Both the position numbers and the translations under genes were made by a program. Shown here piece by piece: positions 56,001-63,605 of a stretch of DNA of 64,000 nucleotides (the first letter of the stretch is position 1; each line of letters opens with the position of its first letter). Source of the stretch: Planctomycetota bacterium (GTDB lineage: Bacteria > Planctomycetota > Phycisphaerae > Phycisphaerales > UBA5793); contig CAUJHZ010000007.1 in the NCBI GenBank assembly GCA_963205185.1, positions 174,826-238,825 of the forward strand. Reading direction: 5' to 3'. The notes beneath the pieces are model-generated. The model searched no databases. It was given only the letters and a program-made list of their open reading frames with translations, and was not told the origin of the DNA.

Positions 56001-56127
56001 CGGGCGTGGCGCTGAGCAGCTTGCGCGGCTCGAGCGGCTGAAACGTCGGGCGCGACTGGGCCTGGAGTTGGGACGGGCTCTGGTCTGTTCGACGGCGACG
56101 GATCGTGCGATCGCGAAACGCTGGCAT
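53032..56127 (-). CDS. LEPRxLL surface protein with degenerate zinc-protease motif
   Basis: The predicted protein has 1031 residues. The basic N-terminus is followed by FQPLEPRKLLSA at about residues 25-36. After a jelly-roll-like domain (DVPFSLVSQRLLIDFLYASDMDTDGGDFLDITVNG) comes a region found in matrixin-like LEPRxLL proteins (VVYLDFDGHDIDDFF; ADVIRGDMEALFADFNITFV). Where these usually carry HExxHxxGxxH, this protein has TIAHYIGRNLGLRAEDP (about residues 410-425): the Glu and two His are gone. IMNED resembles a Met-turn. The C-terminal half is built from short beta repeats (FENIGGDSRFVV, VRDNFDGNV). It is likely exported and non-proteolytic. Confidence 0.78.
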   Translation of the reverse strand: MPAFRDRTIRRRRTDQSPSQLQAQSRPTFQPLEPRKLLSATPAEIAAALDLPEGVMVTYEGHDDAVSVFENYTVEGLLGMPSGPNGQFVCISTAHAFDGVRTTDSGTRDMTTRYRDLGDEGSADDYATIRFTIDVPFSLVSQRLLIDFLYASDMDTDGGDFLDITVNGVNIAQSDGRGRIEAGGAYVVNERDPELDADVPGFGFEVGTEYTDLLTASYTIPGGVMTLDIEITLADSSDPMKDAWALIDNVRFEEPQVVYLDFDGHDIDDFFLSGTHYDVPEFDANDFGLGNDFADVIRGDMEALFADFNITFVTDEPIGGEFMRVVVGGRNSDTVTIDNNNSTEWLLRPLNASTTFGKLFNYVNFRNANGSQRSFGLADTLDLDNGNRGDMAVVFSDEIARFGEYDYDDLRNTIAHYIGRNLGLRAEDPDDTNAAGSIMNEDIDGRGDAFLDDDVNLLSIQWGDRIEGAEVMRQNAHDVLLDILGSTSGDPGIFRARTDIAKINEAHWTIAQPTRGKLFDAQFIVIGDMHTRTTTTLADEWESNQILVTDYAGGDPQIVITAASRDGGAITFETYGPRNLGQFTQVNNDAPIVLISLFEEIGTTPVFRGTATVIRTEVADTTVYYSSYEFESADGDLITISFNSRTGLFAVEETDGGLVITLGESDASRDTLTINVKRRGDGDGFATISGVMGSGLRTLKVLRTDIDGAGVDLDSLRVGRFESIAGGTNFNIRQDENVSGDVRFENIGGDSRFVVGREARKFMAEEITGGTYSFGELVRFDARGDMAIQRLDVEDGDRAVIKVIGDAIGGLWAVWTETDKHESWRTIDVRGSVIGVSIEAPGRISRVKVRDNFDGNVDARAFTSAVLRGDATGAIVLREDGSYFHQASKSVKVLGAARNLLVQAQDSINLIQLGASIDSNFYVGFDLAVNSGLVVDPSLIMNEDARVKTLKIRGLRDEPFDVVNSFFCAVTFGKVTLGDIDGDNGGTAFGLSARSVDRITFDTGTGRVTNKGETWFLDNDNSDDFLLGRII

Positions 56128-56345
56128 GATGCTTCTCCCGTAACTCGGTGCTCGAGCCCGCTGCACATCAGATGCGCCGGCTCGCAGTTCATTCGCCCGA
56201 CGGTGGTGGGGAAAGGCGGAAAACCCCGCCGCTACCTCGCTGTGTCGCATCGCGCGACGTTCGTCGGTCGATCTCGTCGGCAGGCGCGGCCTGCCGCTCT
56301 TGCTTGCGCAGCCCGACCGTGCGGCGCTGCGTCTACACTTGCGGC

Positions 56346-57494
56346 GTGCTTCCGATGGTCGCTCATCTCAGCGCTGCCGCAGCAGTACTAGCCATGTTAT
56401 GCGCCCTGCTGCTGGGCGTCATCCCGGCCTTAAGGAGCGAATCGCCGCACTCGCGCGCCCTGCACGCCTGGCTCGACATCTGGATCCCCCTGATCCTCGC
56501 CTTGCCCGTCATCGCCCTGCCTTTTCTCGCCGGGGCAGCCCACTTGCCGCAGCCGGCGATGTTGGACGTCATGGTGACGCTGCCGGTCTCGATCGGCGCT
56601 CTGATAGTGGGGCTGGCGCTGCTCGATGGGCGGTTGCGTCCGGTTTCCATCATTCCCTGGCATCATCTGGCCGCGCTCGTCGCCCTGGCCGCACTGCTCA
56701 CGCTCGCTTCCTTCCTGGGCCGGCTGAGCGACTGGTCCGGCCATCTGCTGCTGACGGCCGCGATCCTCTGGCTCTGGACCGTCAGCAGCGACCCAAACCC
56801 CGCCGCCCGGGCCGCAAGCGCCGACGGCGATCCGGTCTTCCTCGTGGACTGGACCGGCCCGCTCGCCCGCCCCATCGGCCGGCTGCCCGGAGCGGCGCTG
56901 GCGCTGGGCCCGCTGCTGCTGATGACCGCGGTCGCGGCTCCGTACCTCGCTTCGCCTGATCTGCCGACGTCTCTCAGTGCTGAACTTCGCCTTCTCTGGC
57001 TGGCCTTCGCGGCAGGGGCCGTGGCGCAAATCGCGGCGCTCGCTGCGCTCTGGCTGGGCGTCGGCCCCGCGGTCGCCATCCGCTGCGGCGTCTCGACGGC
57101 CATCCTCACCGTGCTGCTCGCGGCCGGCGTGCTCTGCGTGCGGCTTATCCCGTGGCTGACGATCATCGCCGGCTTTCGCCACGGCGTCGAGGCCTCCTAC
57201 GAGGTGCGCGATCTGACCGGCCTCGATGCGCTGCGCATCCCCGCCGCACTCGTGCTCGCCTTGTCTCTCGTGGGACTGGCGCGGTGGTGCTCGCGCCGCT
57301 CGCGGGCGGTGCTGGGAGTCGCCCTGGCCGCCGCCGCGTTCCTGTCGCTGGCAGTGTCTCTGACGGGCGTGTGCCGGGCCTGGCCGGCTGCGAACGCCGT
57401 CGCCGCGCCCGGTGGCGAGACGGAAGAGACCAGTGCCGGCAGCGCTTCGCCGCAGTCAGATGCAGGCACTTTTCTACAAGACGGCGGCATCTGA
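56346..57494 (+). CDS. Polytopic membrane protein of unknown function
   Basis: The predicted protein has 382 residues with about ten hydrophobic segments (VAHLSAAAAVLAMLCALLLGVI; IPLILALPVIALPFLAGAA; HLAALVALAALLTLASFLG; LLLTAAILWLWTV; ALALGPLLLMTAVAAPYL; WLAFAAGAVAQIAALAALW and others). The C-terminus is acidic and Ser/Gly-rich. I do not recognise the family. The start could be GTG 56346 or ATG 56355. It is divergent from the LEPRxLL gene, with 218 bases between them that hold no visible gene. Confidence 0.65.
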   Translation: MLPMVAHLSAAAAVLAMLCALLLGVIPALRSESPHSRALHAWLDIWIPLILALPVIALPFLAGAAHLPQPAMLDVMVTLPVSIGALIVGLALLDGRLRPVSIIPWHHLAALVALAALLTLASFLGRLSDWSGHLLLTAAILWLWTVSSDPNPAARAASADGDPVFLVDWTGPLARPIGRLPGAALALGPLLLMTAVAAPYLASPDLPTSLSAELRLLWLAFAAGAVAQIAALAALWLGVGPAVAIRCGVSTAILTVLLAAGVLCVRLIPWLTIIAGFRHGVEASYEVRDLTGLDALRIPAALVLALSLVGLARWCSRRSRAVLGVALAAAAFLSLAVSLTGVCRAWPAANAVAAPGGETEETSAGSASPQSDAGTFLQDGGI

Positions 57495-57576
57495 CCGAAC
57501 AAGAATCACGCTGGTGCTCTTCCAGCCGCTGTGCATGAGGCGCAGCGCTCACCGCCGCCCACGGAAGGGGTCGCTC

Positions 57577-57957
57577 TTGAACGCCGTCATGACCTACCGC
57601 CGCCGCGTCCTGCCTTCGGTCCGCGAGTCCATCACGCACAAGTTCTGCATCAACGGCCAGGAAGGCTACCTGACCATCGGCCTGCACGCCGACGGCTCGC
57701 CGGGCGAACTGTTCATCAAGATCAGCAAGGAAGGCTCGACGCTCTCGGGCCTCATGCAGGCCTACTGCCTCGCGTTCAGCCTCGCGCTGCAATACGGCCT
57801 GCCGCTGCCCGACGCCATCGTGCGCTTCAAGGGCATGCGCTTCGACCCCATGGGCCCGACCACCAACCCCGACATCCCGGAAGCCAAGAGCATCATCGAT
57901 TACACGGCGCGATATCTCGAACTGCACTTCGTGGAGCGCAAGACGCCGCAGAGTTGA
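57577..57957 (+). CDS. Free-standing NrdJ C-terminal-like (TSCPD-type) domain protein
   Basis: The predicted protein has 126 residues. The sequence from RRRVLPSVRESITHKFCINGQEGYLTIGLHADGSPGELFIKISKEGSTLSGLMQAYCLAFSLALQYGLPLPDAIVRFKGMRF is the pattern of the last domain of B12-dependent class II ribonucleotide reductase (NrdJ), in which it follows the catalytic barrel. Here it stands alone, as in split NrdJ systems (NrdJa/NrdJb). The catalytic part is not in the window. TTG 57577 follows GGAAGGGG at six bases; ATG 57589 (MTYRRR) has no close site. The frame is open upstream to 57412 inside the previous gene. Confidence 0.72.
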   Translation: MNAVMTYRRRVLPSVRESITHKFCINGQEGYLTIGLHADGSPGELFIKISKEGSTLSGLMQAYCLAFSLALQYGLPLPDAIVRFKGMRFDPMGPTTNPDIPEAKSIIDYTARYLELHFVERKTPQS

Positions 57958-57966
57958 TCGGTTGCG

Positions 57967-59382
57967 CTACTTGACCTGAAACTCATACGCGCCCATGTCA
58001 ACTGGCGGCATAATCTCATCATTCGAGTGTGGCGCGCGGCGACCTTGAACAAAGCGAGGCTGGCCGAGGATGTCGACAAGAATGTCCATCGGAACCGCGG
58101 CGCTCAGGCCGGCGTCGACGCAGGGCGAACCTGGTTGCAACCTGTAGTCACCGTTGGCCGGATCCACGTAAAGGGGATCCAGGTTGAAGTTCCCCACACC
58201 GGATCGTGTGAACTTCGGCACGTTGCTGAAAGCGACGTCCGGGGGCGGGCCATCGGCCCACTCCACGTCGCCCTGGTTGTTGCCGCGGATGATGCTGTTG
58301 CGAATCACCATGTGCCCCGCATAGTTGGCGGCCCCGCCACCGATCCACGACGAAACATTGCCAGTAATCGTGCAGTTCAGGATATACGCGGTGCCGTAGT
58401 ACGTGCAGATCGCGGCGCCACACGCTCCGGCGTTGCCGACGAACAGGCTGTTGGTGATCTGCGAGGTAGCCAGTTCACCGCTCAAGATGGCGCCCCCGCC
58501 CCAGGGAGCGGAGTTGTCGAAGAAGCGGCATCGATCCACCTGGAGGAGCGCCAGCGACGCATGGATCGCACCGCCCTCGCCGATCGATCCCGCCGCGTTT
58601 CTGGAGAAGGTGCAATCGGTGATCACGGCCTGACTGTTGCTCACGACGACCGCGCCGCCCGCCACTTCGGAGAAGTTGCCTTCAAATTCGCAGTCCACGA
58701 TTACCGCGTCGGAAAGGAAGCAGCCGAACGCTCCTGCACCCTGAGCGGAGTTGTCGGCGAATCTGCAGCGATCAACGCGAGCACTACTTGCGATGAGTTC
58801 CACTGCGCCGGAGTTGTAACCTCGGTTCGATACGAAGTCACAGTCGATGATTGCGGGAGAAGAGAGAAACGCCTGCAGCGCTCCTGCCGTCGAGATGACG
58901 ACTTCGTTGCCTGTGAACGTGCACGACGCGATGATGGCTCTTGACCGCTCAAGGTAGACGCCGCCCGGGCCCCACCAACTCTGATTTCCGGAAAACACAC
59001 AGTTGACGATCGTCGGGCTTGAGTCGCGGATGATCATCGCGCCCGACATCTCCGCTCCAGTGATCGTAAAGCCATCAAGAACAGTGTCGGGCCCTTCCTT
59101 GCGGGTGCACAGAATGGTGTTTTGCACCCAGGGCAGATCGATCACCGTAACCTCGGGGCCGTCGGAACTATGCAGCCAGACCGCCTTGCCAAGAAGATCC
59201 AGTGCTTCTGGGTATGTACCGGGCGCCACGACGATCTCATCGCCGTTCATGGCAGCCGCGTCGATAGCCTGCTGGATCGTCGCGTAGTCCGCAGGAACGT
59301 GCAGCACATCGGCCTGCACGCAACGACCAAAGACAATGGCTACGACGATCGCGGGAGAAGCCGCGAGTACGTTGCTGTGCAT
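57967..59382 (-). CDS. Secreted right-handed beta-helix repeat protein
   Basis: The predicted protein has 471 residues. Signal peptide: AASPAIVVAIVFGRCVQA. The N-terminal segment HVPADYATIQQAIDAA...GDEIVVAPGTYPEALDLLGKAVWLHSSDG is typical of exported pectate-lyase-fold (parallel beta-helix) proteins. Ten or more turns follow, each about 22-25 residues, such as SPTIVNCVFSGNQSWWGPGGVYLERSRAIIASCTFTGN. The C-terminus (PLYVDPANGDYRLQPGSPCVDAG...DMGAYEF) is the ending seen in choice-of-anchor and PEP-CTERM-type beta-helix proteins, but no sorting tail is seen. Function is unknown. ATG 59382 follows GGGAGGCGTC. Confidence 0.82.
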   Translation of the reverse strand: MHSNVLAASPAIVVAIVFGRCVQADVLHVPADYATIQQAIDAAAMNGDEIVVAPGTYPEALDLLGKAVWLHSSDGPEVTVIDLPWVQNTILCTRKEGPDTVLDGFTITGAEMSGAMIIRDSSPTIVNCVFSGNQSWWGPGGVYLERSRAIIASCTFTGNEVVISTAGALQAFLSSPAIIDCDFVSNRGYNSGAVELIASSARVDRCRFADNSAQGAGAFGCFLSDAVIVDCEFEGNFSEVAGGAVVVSNSQAVITDCTFSRNAAGSIGEGGAIHASLALLQVDRCRFFDNSAPWGGGAILSGELATSQITNSLFVGNAGACGAAICTYYGTAYILNCTITGNVSSWIGGGAANYAGHMVIRNSIIRGNNQGDVEWADGPPPDVAFSNVPKFTRSGVGNFNLDPLYVDPANGDYRLQPGSPCVDAGLSAAVPMDILVDILGQPRFVQGRRAPHSNDEIMPPVDMGAYEFQVK

Positions 59383-59527
59383 GACGCCTCCCGAACCGGT
59401 CATGTGCCGGCTCAGGGTGGATATCGGCCCGGCGCCGTCGCTTGCTCCAGCAGTCGTCATTACCGCAGCGACGCCGCGAATCCAAGCGAGCCGCGTCCCA
59501 TTCCCTGGCCTCGATGTGAAAACGCAA

Positions 59528-59554
59528 ACCGGCCGGGCGCTGGGCCCGGCCGGT
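59528..59554 (-). terminator. Intrinsic terminator of the RRM gene
   Basis: ACCGGCCGGGC pairs with GCCCGGCCGGT around a five-base loop. On the minus strand TTTGCGTTTT follows. It starts about 50 bases past the RRM stop codon. Confidence 0.82.
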
Positions 59555-59606
59555 GTGTTCAATTGTGCGGGGCGTTGTGCGACCCGCTGGCGCAGTGCGC
59601 TGCAGA

Positions 59607-59897
59607 TTACCTGCCGCGTCCGCCTCCGCGGTTGCCGGAGAAGCCGCCGCTGCGGGCCTCGCGCGGCCTGGCTTCGTTGACGGTCAGATCGCGGCCGTTC
59701 ATGTTCTTGCCGTTCATCTCGGCGATGGCCTTGTTGCCCTGCGAAGCGTCGGGGATCTCGACAAAGCCGAAGCCGCGTGCGCGGCCGGTGTCGCGATCGG
59801 TGACGATCGTCGCGGTCGCGGCGCCGAAGGGCTCGAACATTTCGCGCAGTTCGTTCTCGGTGACTTCGAACGAAAGATTGCCTACGTACAGTTTCAT
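59607..59897 (-). CDS. RRM-domain RNA-binding protein with Gly/Arg tail
   Basis: The predicted protein has 96 residues. One RNA recognition motif fills residues 1-75: RNP2 KLYVGNLSFEVTE at the start and RNP1 RARGFGFVEI at about residues 43-52. A short glycine-arginine tail (SGGFSGNRGGGRGR) follows. This is the small bacterial RRM family (cyanobacterial RbpA type), often linked to cold adaptation and RNA chaperoning. ATG 59897 is preceded by GGAAG. It is monocistronic, with its own terminator. Confidence 0.93.
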   Translation of the reverse strand: MKLYVGNLSFEVTENELREMFEPFGAATATIVTDRDTGRARGFGFVEIPDASQGNKAIAEMNGKNMNGRDLTVNEARPREARSGGFSGNRGGGRGR

Positions 59898-60142
59898 CTG
59901 AAGATGCTTCCACGTGCCCAGAGGTTGAGACCTTCGCTCGAACCTGGGCGGGTGGGAAGCGTCGGGAGACCGGCCGGTTCCGCAGGAGTGAATCGGGCTG
60001 CTGCCCGAAGAGCGGGTGACCGGTTGAGCAAGCATAGGCGCCCCGCCAGGCGAGCGGCCGGGCCACGTGGAGGTCGGTGGTCACGGTGCGGCGGGATTGC
60101 GAACCTTGACCAAACAGGCTCCTGACAATAGACTGCGCCACG

Positions 60143-61720
60143 ATGGCCAAACGGAAAAGCGGCCCGAGATCCTCGCGCACCAAGGCGGCCGGTTCGGCGG
60201 AATCACTTCCCTCCTCCGGCTCTGCGGGGGAGGGTCAGGGTGGGAGCTCTTCATCGCGGCCGGGCAAGGCGTCCTCGCTGCTCGACACCCGCGTCATCTA
60301 CTGCGGCGACTGTCTGGAGCAACTCGAAAAACTCCCGGCCGGCTGCATCGACCTCATCTACATCGATCCGCCCTTCAACTCCAATCGCAACTACGAAGTC
60401 TTCTGGGGCGAGACGAAGGAGAAGCGGGCGTTCGAGGATCGGCACGAGAGTACGCAGGCGTACATCGACTACATGCGGCCGCGCTGCGTTCAACTCGCCC
60501 GCGTCCTCAAGAAGACCGGCTCGTTCTACTATCACTGCGATTGGCATGCCAGCCACTACGTCAAGGTGATGCTCGATCAGATCTTCGGGGAGAACAGTTT
60601 CCAGAGCGAGATCATCTGGCGGCGGACGTTCGCGAAGGGGTTAGCGTTCACCGGCTTCCCCAACAACCACGATACGATTTTCTATTACAGCGGAGGCGGC
60701 GAAATCACGTTCAATCGCCCCTATATCAAGTATGATCCGAACAACCTCGACGCGAAAACAGCCAAGAAGTACAGCCACAGGGACGCGGACGGGCGCGTCT
60801 ACCGCTTGGACAACCTGATTAATCCGAATCCCAATCGCCCGAACCTGACGTATGAATTCCTTGGCGTCCGCAAGGTCTGGCGCTGGACGCGCGAGCGCAT
60901 GCAGAAGGCCTACGACGATGGATTGGTCGTACAAACTAAGCCCGGAGCCGTCCCGCAATTCAAGCGGTTTCTGGACGAACAGGAAGGGCGACCGATTGAC
61001 ACGGTATGGGAAGACATTGCCCCCGTGAACTCGCAGGCGCAGGAGCGCCTCGGTTACCCGACTCAAAAGCCTCTAGCCCTGCTGGAGCGAATCGTCAAAG
61101 CATCCAGCAACCCCGACGACATCGTCCTCGACGCGTTCTGCGGCTGCGGGACGGCGCTTGTCGCCGCGCAAAATCTCGGGCGGCAGTGGATCGGGATTGA
61201 TGTCTCGCCGACCGCCTGCCGCGTGATGGCCAAGCGGCTGCGCGATGTGTGTCACATGAAAGAGTCCGAGCCGCTTTGGAAGGCGCACCGGACGGATGCC
61301 TTCGTGGTGCGCGACCTGCCTTGGACGATTGCCAAACTCAAGGCCATTCCGCCGTTCGAGTTCGAGAACTGGGCGGTGATTGCGCTGGGCGGCATTCCCA
61401 ACAAGGTGCAGGTCGGCGACATGGGTATCGACGGCCGTATCTTCCCCGTCGGCTCCAAGCCGTCTGACCATGATTCGATGTTCGCGGGCGACTGGTTCCC
61501 GATCCAGGTGAAGCAGGCCGAGAAGGTCGGCCGGCCGGACATCGACGCCTTCGAGGCGGCCATGATTCGGGAAGATCGCCAGCGCGGCTTCTTCGTGGCG
61601 TTCTCATATTCCGCCGACGCCGACCGCGAAGCAACCGCCTTCCACAAACGAACGGGTAGAATCATCAAACTCCTCACCGTCCAGGAGATTCTGGATGAGG
61701 AGTGGGTGCAGAAGATTTGA
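60143..61720 (+). CDS. DNA methyltransferase fused to a nuclease-like domain
   Basis: The predicted protein has 525 residues. The methyltransferase part has motif IV (DLIYIDPPFNSNRNYE) near residue 75 and motif I (VLDAFCGCGTALVAAQNLG) near residue 335, the beta-class order, so it is probably an N4-cytosine or N6-adenine DNA methyltransferase; a target-recognition region lies between. Residues 410-525 (FENWAVIALGGIPNKVQVGDMGIDGRIF ... WFPIQVKQAEKVGRPDIDAFEAAM) look like a PD-(D/E)xK Mrr-type fold, with D in GIDGR and QVK. It could act as a single-chain restriction-modification enzyme. The N-terminus is Ser/Arg-rich. No separate restriction gene is in view. Confidence 0.85.
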   Translation: MAKRKSGPRSSRTKAAGSAESLPSSGSAGEGQGGSSSSRPGKASSLLDTRVIYCGDCLEQLEKLPAGCIDLIYIDPPFNSNRNYEVFWGETKEKRAFEDRHESTQAYIDYMRPRCVQLARVLKKTGSFYYHCDWHASHYVKVMLDQIFGENSFQSEIIWRRTFAKGLAFTGFPNNHDTIFYYSGGGEITFNRPYIKYDPNNLDAKTAKKYSHRDADGRVYRLDNLINPNPNRPNLTYEFLGVRKVWRWTRERMQKAYDDGLVVQTKPGAVPQFKRFLDEQEGRPIDTVWEDIAPVNSQAQERLGYPTQKPLALLERIVKASSNPDDIVLDAFCGCGTALVAAQNLGRQWIGIDVSPTACRVMAKRLRDVCHMKESEPLWKAHRTDAFVVRDLPWTIAKLKAIPPFEFENWAVIALGGIPNKVQVGDMGIDGRIFPVGSKPSDHDSMFAGDWFPIQVKQAEKVGRPDIDAFEAAMIREDRQRGFFVAFSYSADADREATAFHKRTGRIIKLLTVQEILDEEWVQKI

Positions 61721-61753
61721 GGACGTTTTAGACCGGCAACAGGGCGGATCATC

Positions 61754-62122
61754 ATGAAGCGGGACATGGAACTCGTACGGGAAATCCTAGTTGCGATCGA
61801 GGAGTGCGAAGACGGGTATGCACCAGCAGATTTCCGCGGTCGCCCGTGGCGTGATGCGACGATTGGATACCACGTTTACCTGATGGGGCAAGCCGATTTG
61901 CTACAAGTCGCCGATTCCAGCAGCTTCGGCCAAGATAGCCCGAACGCGCTTCCCGTCTGCTTGACTTGGCAGGGGCACGAGTTCATAGACGCAGCACGTT
62001 CTCCTGTTGTGTGGAAGCGGGCGAAAGAACGAGTTGCTTCTACGGTTGGAAGTGTCGCAATCGGGGTATTCGTGACTCTGCTCACGCAGATTGCGCGAGA
62101 GCAGTTAGGGATAGCGCCATAG
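61754..62122 (+). CDS. DUF2513-like hypothetical protein
   Basis: The predicted protein has 122 residues. The N-terminus MKRDMELVREILVAIEEC followed by GYHVYLMGQADLLQVAD and LTWQGHEFIDAAR is the pattern I associate with DUF2513, a family common in phage and integrated elements; function is unknown. The C-terminus contains a hydrophobic stretch (VGSVAIGVFVTLLTQI). It follows the methyltransferase-nuclease gene by 33 bases and may be co-transcribed with it. Confidence 0.75.
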   Translation: MKRDMELVREILVAIEECEDGYAPADFRGRPWRDATIGYHVYLMGQADLLQVADSSSFGQDSPNALPVCLTWQGHEFIDAARSPVVWKRAKERVASTVGSVAIGVFVTLLTQIAREQLGIAP

Positions 62123-62147
62123 AGCGCACAGGAAAGGTCCAACGCTA

Positions 62148-62372
62148 ATGAAGAATTCTCAGCGACAAATCACCGTCAATCACCCCGCAGTCTCCCCTCC
62201 CGAGACGGTTCAGGAGCTGCTCGACAATCTCGCACTATTCCCTCCGGACTATCAGATTTCGTTCGCGCCGTTCACCCTCTTTAGAATCAAGGATCGTGGT
62301 GGCGAGGCTCACTTCGAATTCAACGAGGCGCCTGGGGTCGATTACACGTTGCGCGGGCCGAATAGGCGGTAG
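62148..62372 (+). CDS. Small hypothetical protein
   Basis: The predicted protein has 74 residues, starting KNSQRQITVNHPAVSPPETVQELLDNLALFPPDYQ. I do not recognise a family. It follows the DUF2513-like gene by 25 bases and is in the same orientation; composition is less GC-rich than the core genes of the window. It could be a short real gene or chance. Confidence 0.4.
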   Translation: MKNSQRQITVNHPAVSPPETVQELLDNLALFPPDYQISFAPFTLFRIKDRGGEAHFEFNEAPGVDYTLRGPNRR

Positions 62373-62640
62373 GCCAAGAGGAAACTGACGTTGGGCGTGT
62401 GCCGGAGCAGGCTCGGGCGAGGGGGACGCGCGGGGCCGGTGTCTCTGCGATTGCGCCACCGCCTGCCGGGCGTCGCGGTCCGGGCGGGGTGGGTGGCGTC
62501 GTGGCAATTGCTGGGTGGCTGCCCGTCATCATCGGCTGGCGGAGGGGTTGGCGCCATGGGAAAGCGCCCCTATTTCAGCGGGGCGGCTGTGCCGCCTCGG
62601 CCAGCCTCGGCCGTTCGCTCCCGGCCCGCGACGATCTCTC
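62373..62640. other. Non-coding GC-rich stretch before the repeat array
   Basis: Short open frames exist on both strands but none shows a recognisable protein or good codon pattern. I see no RNA gene. The region leads into the 20-bp array. Confidence 0.5.
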
Positions 62641-63060
62641 CAGTCTCCGCGAACTTTCCCGAGGCGCCGCGCCGCCAGTGGAGAGTCGGGAGCGCCTCAT
62701 TCGTCTCGGCCGCGCCGTATCAGGCTCGGGAGACTCTAAATAGGCTCGGGAGGCTTTCCCCAGTCTCGGGAGAGTCAAATTAGCCTCGGGAGCGGCGAAT
62801 TAGCCTCGGCAGACTCAAATTAGCCTCGGGAGACTCAAATTAGCCTCGGCAGGCTCAAATTAGCCTCGGGAGACTTTAAATAGCCTCGGGAGAGCCTTAT
62901 TCGTCGCGGGAGACTCTCCGCGTGCGCGGGAGAGTCTAATTCGTCGCGGGAGACTCTCCGCGTGCGCCGGAGAGCCTTATTCGTCGCGGGAGAGTCTAAA
63001 TCGTCGCGGGAGAGTCTAATTCGTCGCGGGAGAGTCTCATTCTGCGCCGGAGGGTGCGAT
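62641..63060. repeat. Array of about 21 units of a 20-bp direct repeat
   Basis: Units are exactly 20 bases and keep register without a single insertion or deletion from 62681 to 63060 (19 clear units); two weaker units lie at 62641-62680. The fixed core is CGGGAGA. Three related variants follow one another: tagcctcgggagactcaaat (centre), tcgtcgcgggagagtctaat (right) and a more diverged left group. Each unit holds a GC-rich half and, mostly, an AAAT-type half. There are no spacers, and 20 is not a multiple of three, so it is not a CRISPR array or a peptide repeat. Confidence 0.85.
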
Positions 63061-63605
63061 TTTCGCGCTGTGGGTGGTTTTTGTAGTCAATCGCCCGATT
63101 CGGCTGGATGCTCGGAGCGCATGCGCCGACAGTGGATTTTGGACCTCTGGTCCGGACAACGAGCGCGAAACGCGAGTCGACGACCGGCTCATGACGCGAT
63201 CAGCGGGTACGAAGAAGACGCCGTAAGACGATCAGCGTTTACGCAGACGATCGGTCAGGCCGTCCAGCAGATCCCGCAGGCCGTTCAGAGATGAGCATCG
63301 GGCGCGTGTTGGAGCCGTGGCTTCGCGCCTCCGGGGCGTCGGGTGGTTCTTTCGCCCCTTCGGGGCTCTTGTCGCGATTCGGTGCGGTCCACGGGTTGCG
63401 CTTCGCCGCGCGGCGCGGCGGCGCTTCACCCGTGACTACGTTCTCCGAAATCGCCGGGGTCGAGAGCATCGAAGACTCGCTTCGCGCCCGGGCTGCTCAC
63501 GATTACGCCTTCGGCGTGGAGAGGGGCCGCGGTTCCTGCGCCGGGATTCGTGCGCGCGAGCGGGGCGGGGGAGGGAGTTGGCCCATGGCGTGATATGATC
63601 GGGCG
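63061..63605. other. Intergenic region after the repeat array
   Basis: No gene is recognised. The short frames found here, including one from 63291, have no protein features. The last 20 bases, GCGTGATATGATCG, are nearly identical to GCGTGATACGATCG upstream of the homologous gene at 9232-9633 (minus strand), and probably belong to the promoter or leader of this gene family. Confidence 0.5.

Noticed and set aside
54697..56391. Plus-strand open frame of 564 codons opposite the LEPRxLL gene
   Set aside because: It is antisense to a gene with clear domain structure; the translation is a Val/Arg/Asp-rich reading with no fold signals.
61754..62372. Prophage remnant
   Set aside because: Only a DUF2513-like gene hints at it; there is no integrase, capsid, lysis gene or attachment repeat.
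62641..63060. CRISPR array
   Set aside because: Repeats are contiguous with no spacers, the unit is 20 bp, and no cas gene is present.
63291..63598. Short open frames on both strands near the right end
   Set aside because: Overlapping frames in several phases with low-complexity Arg/Ala/Gly translations and no ribosome binding site.
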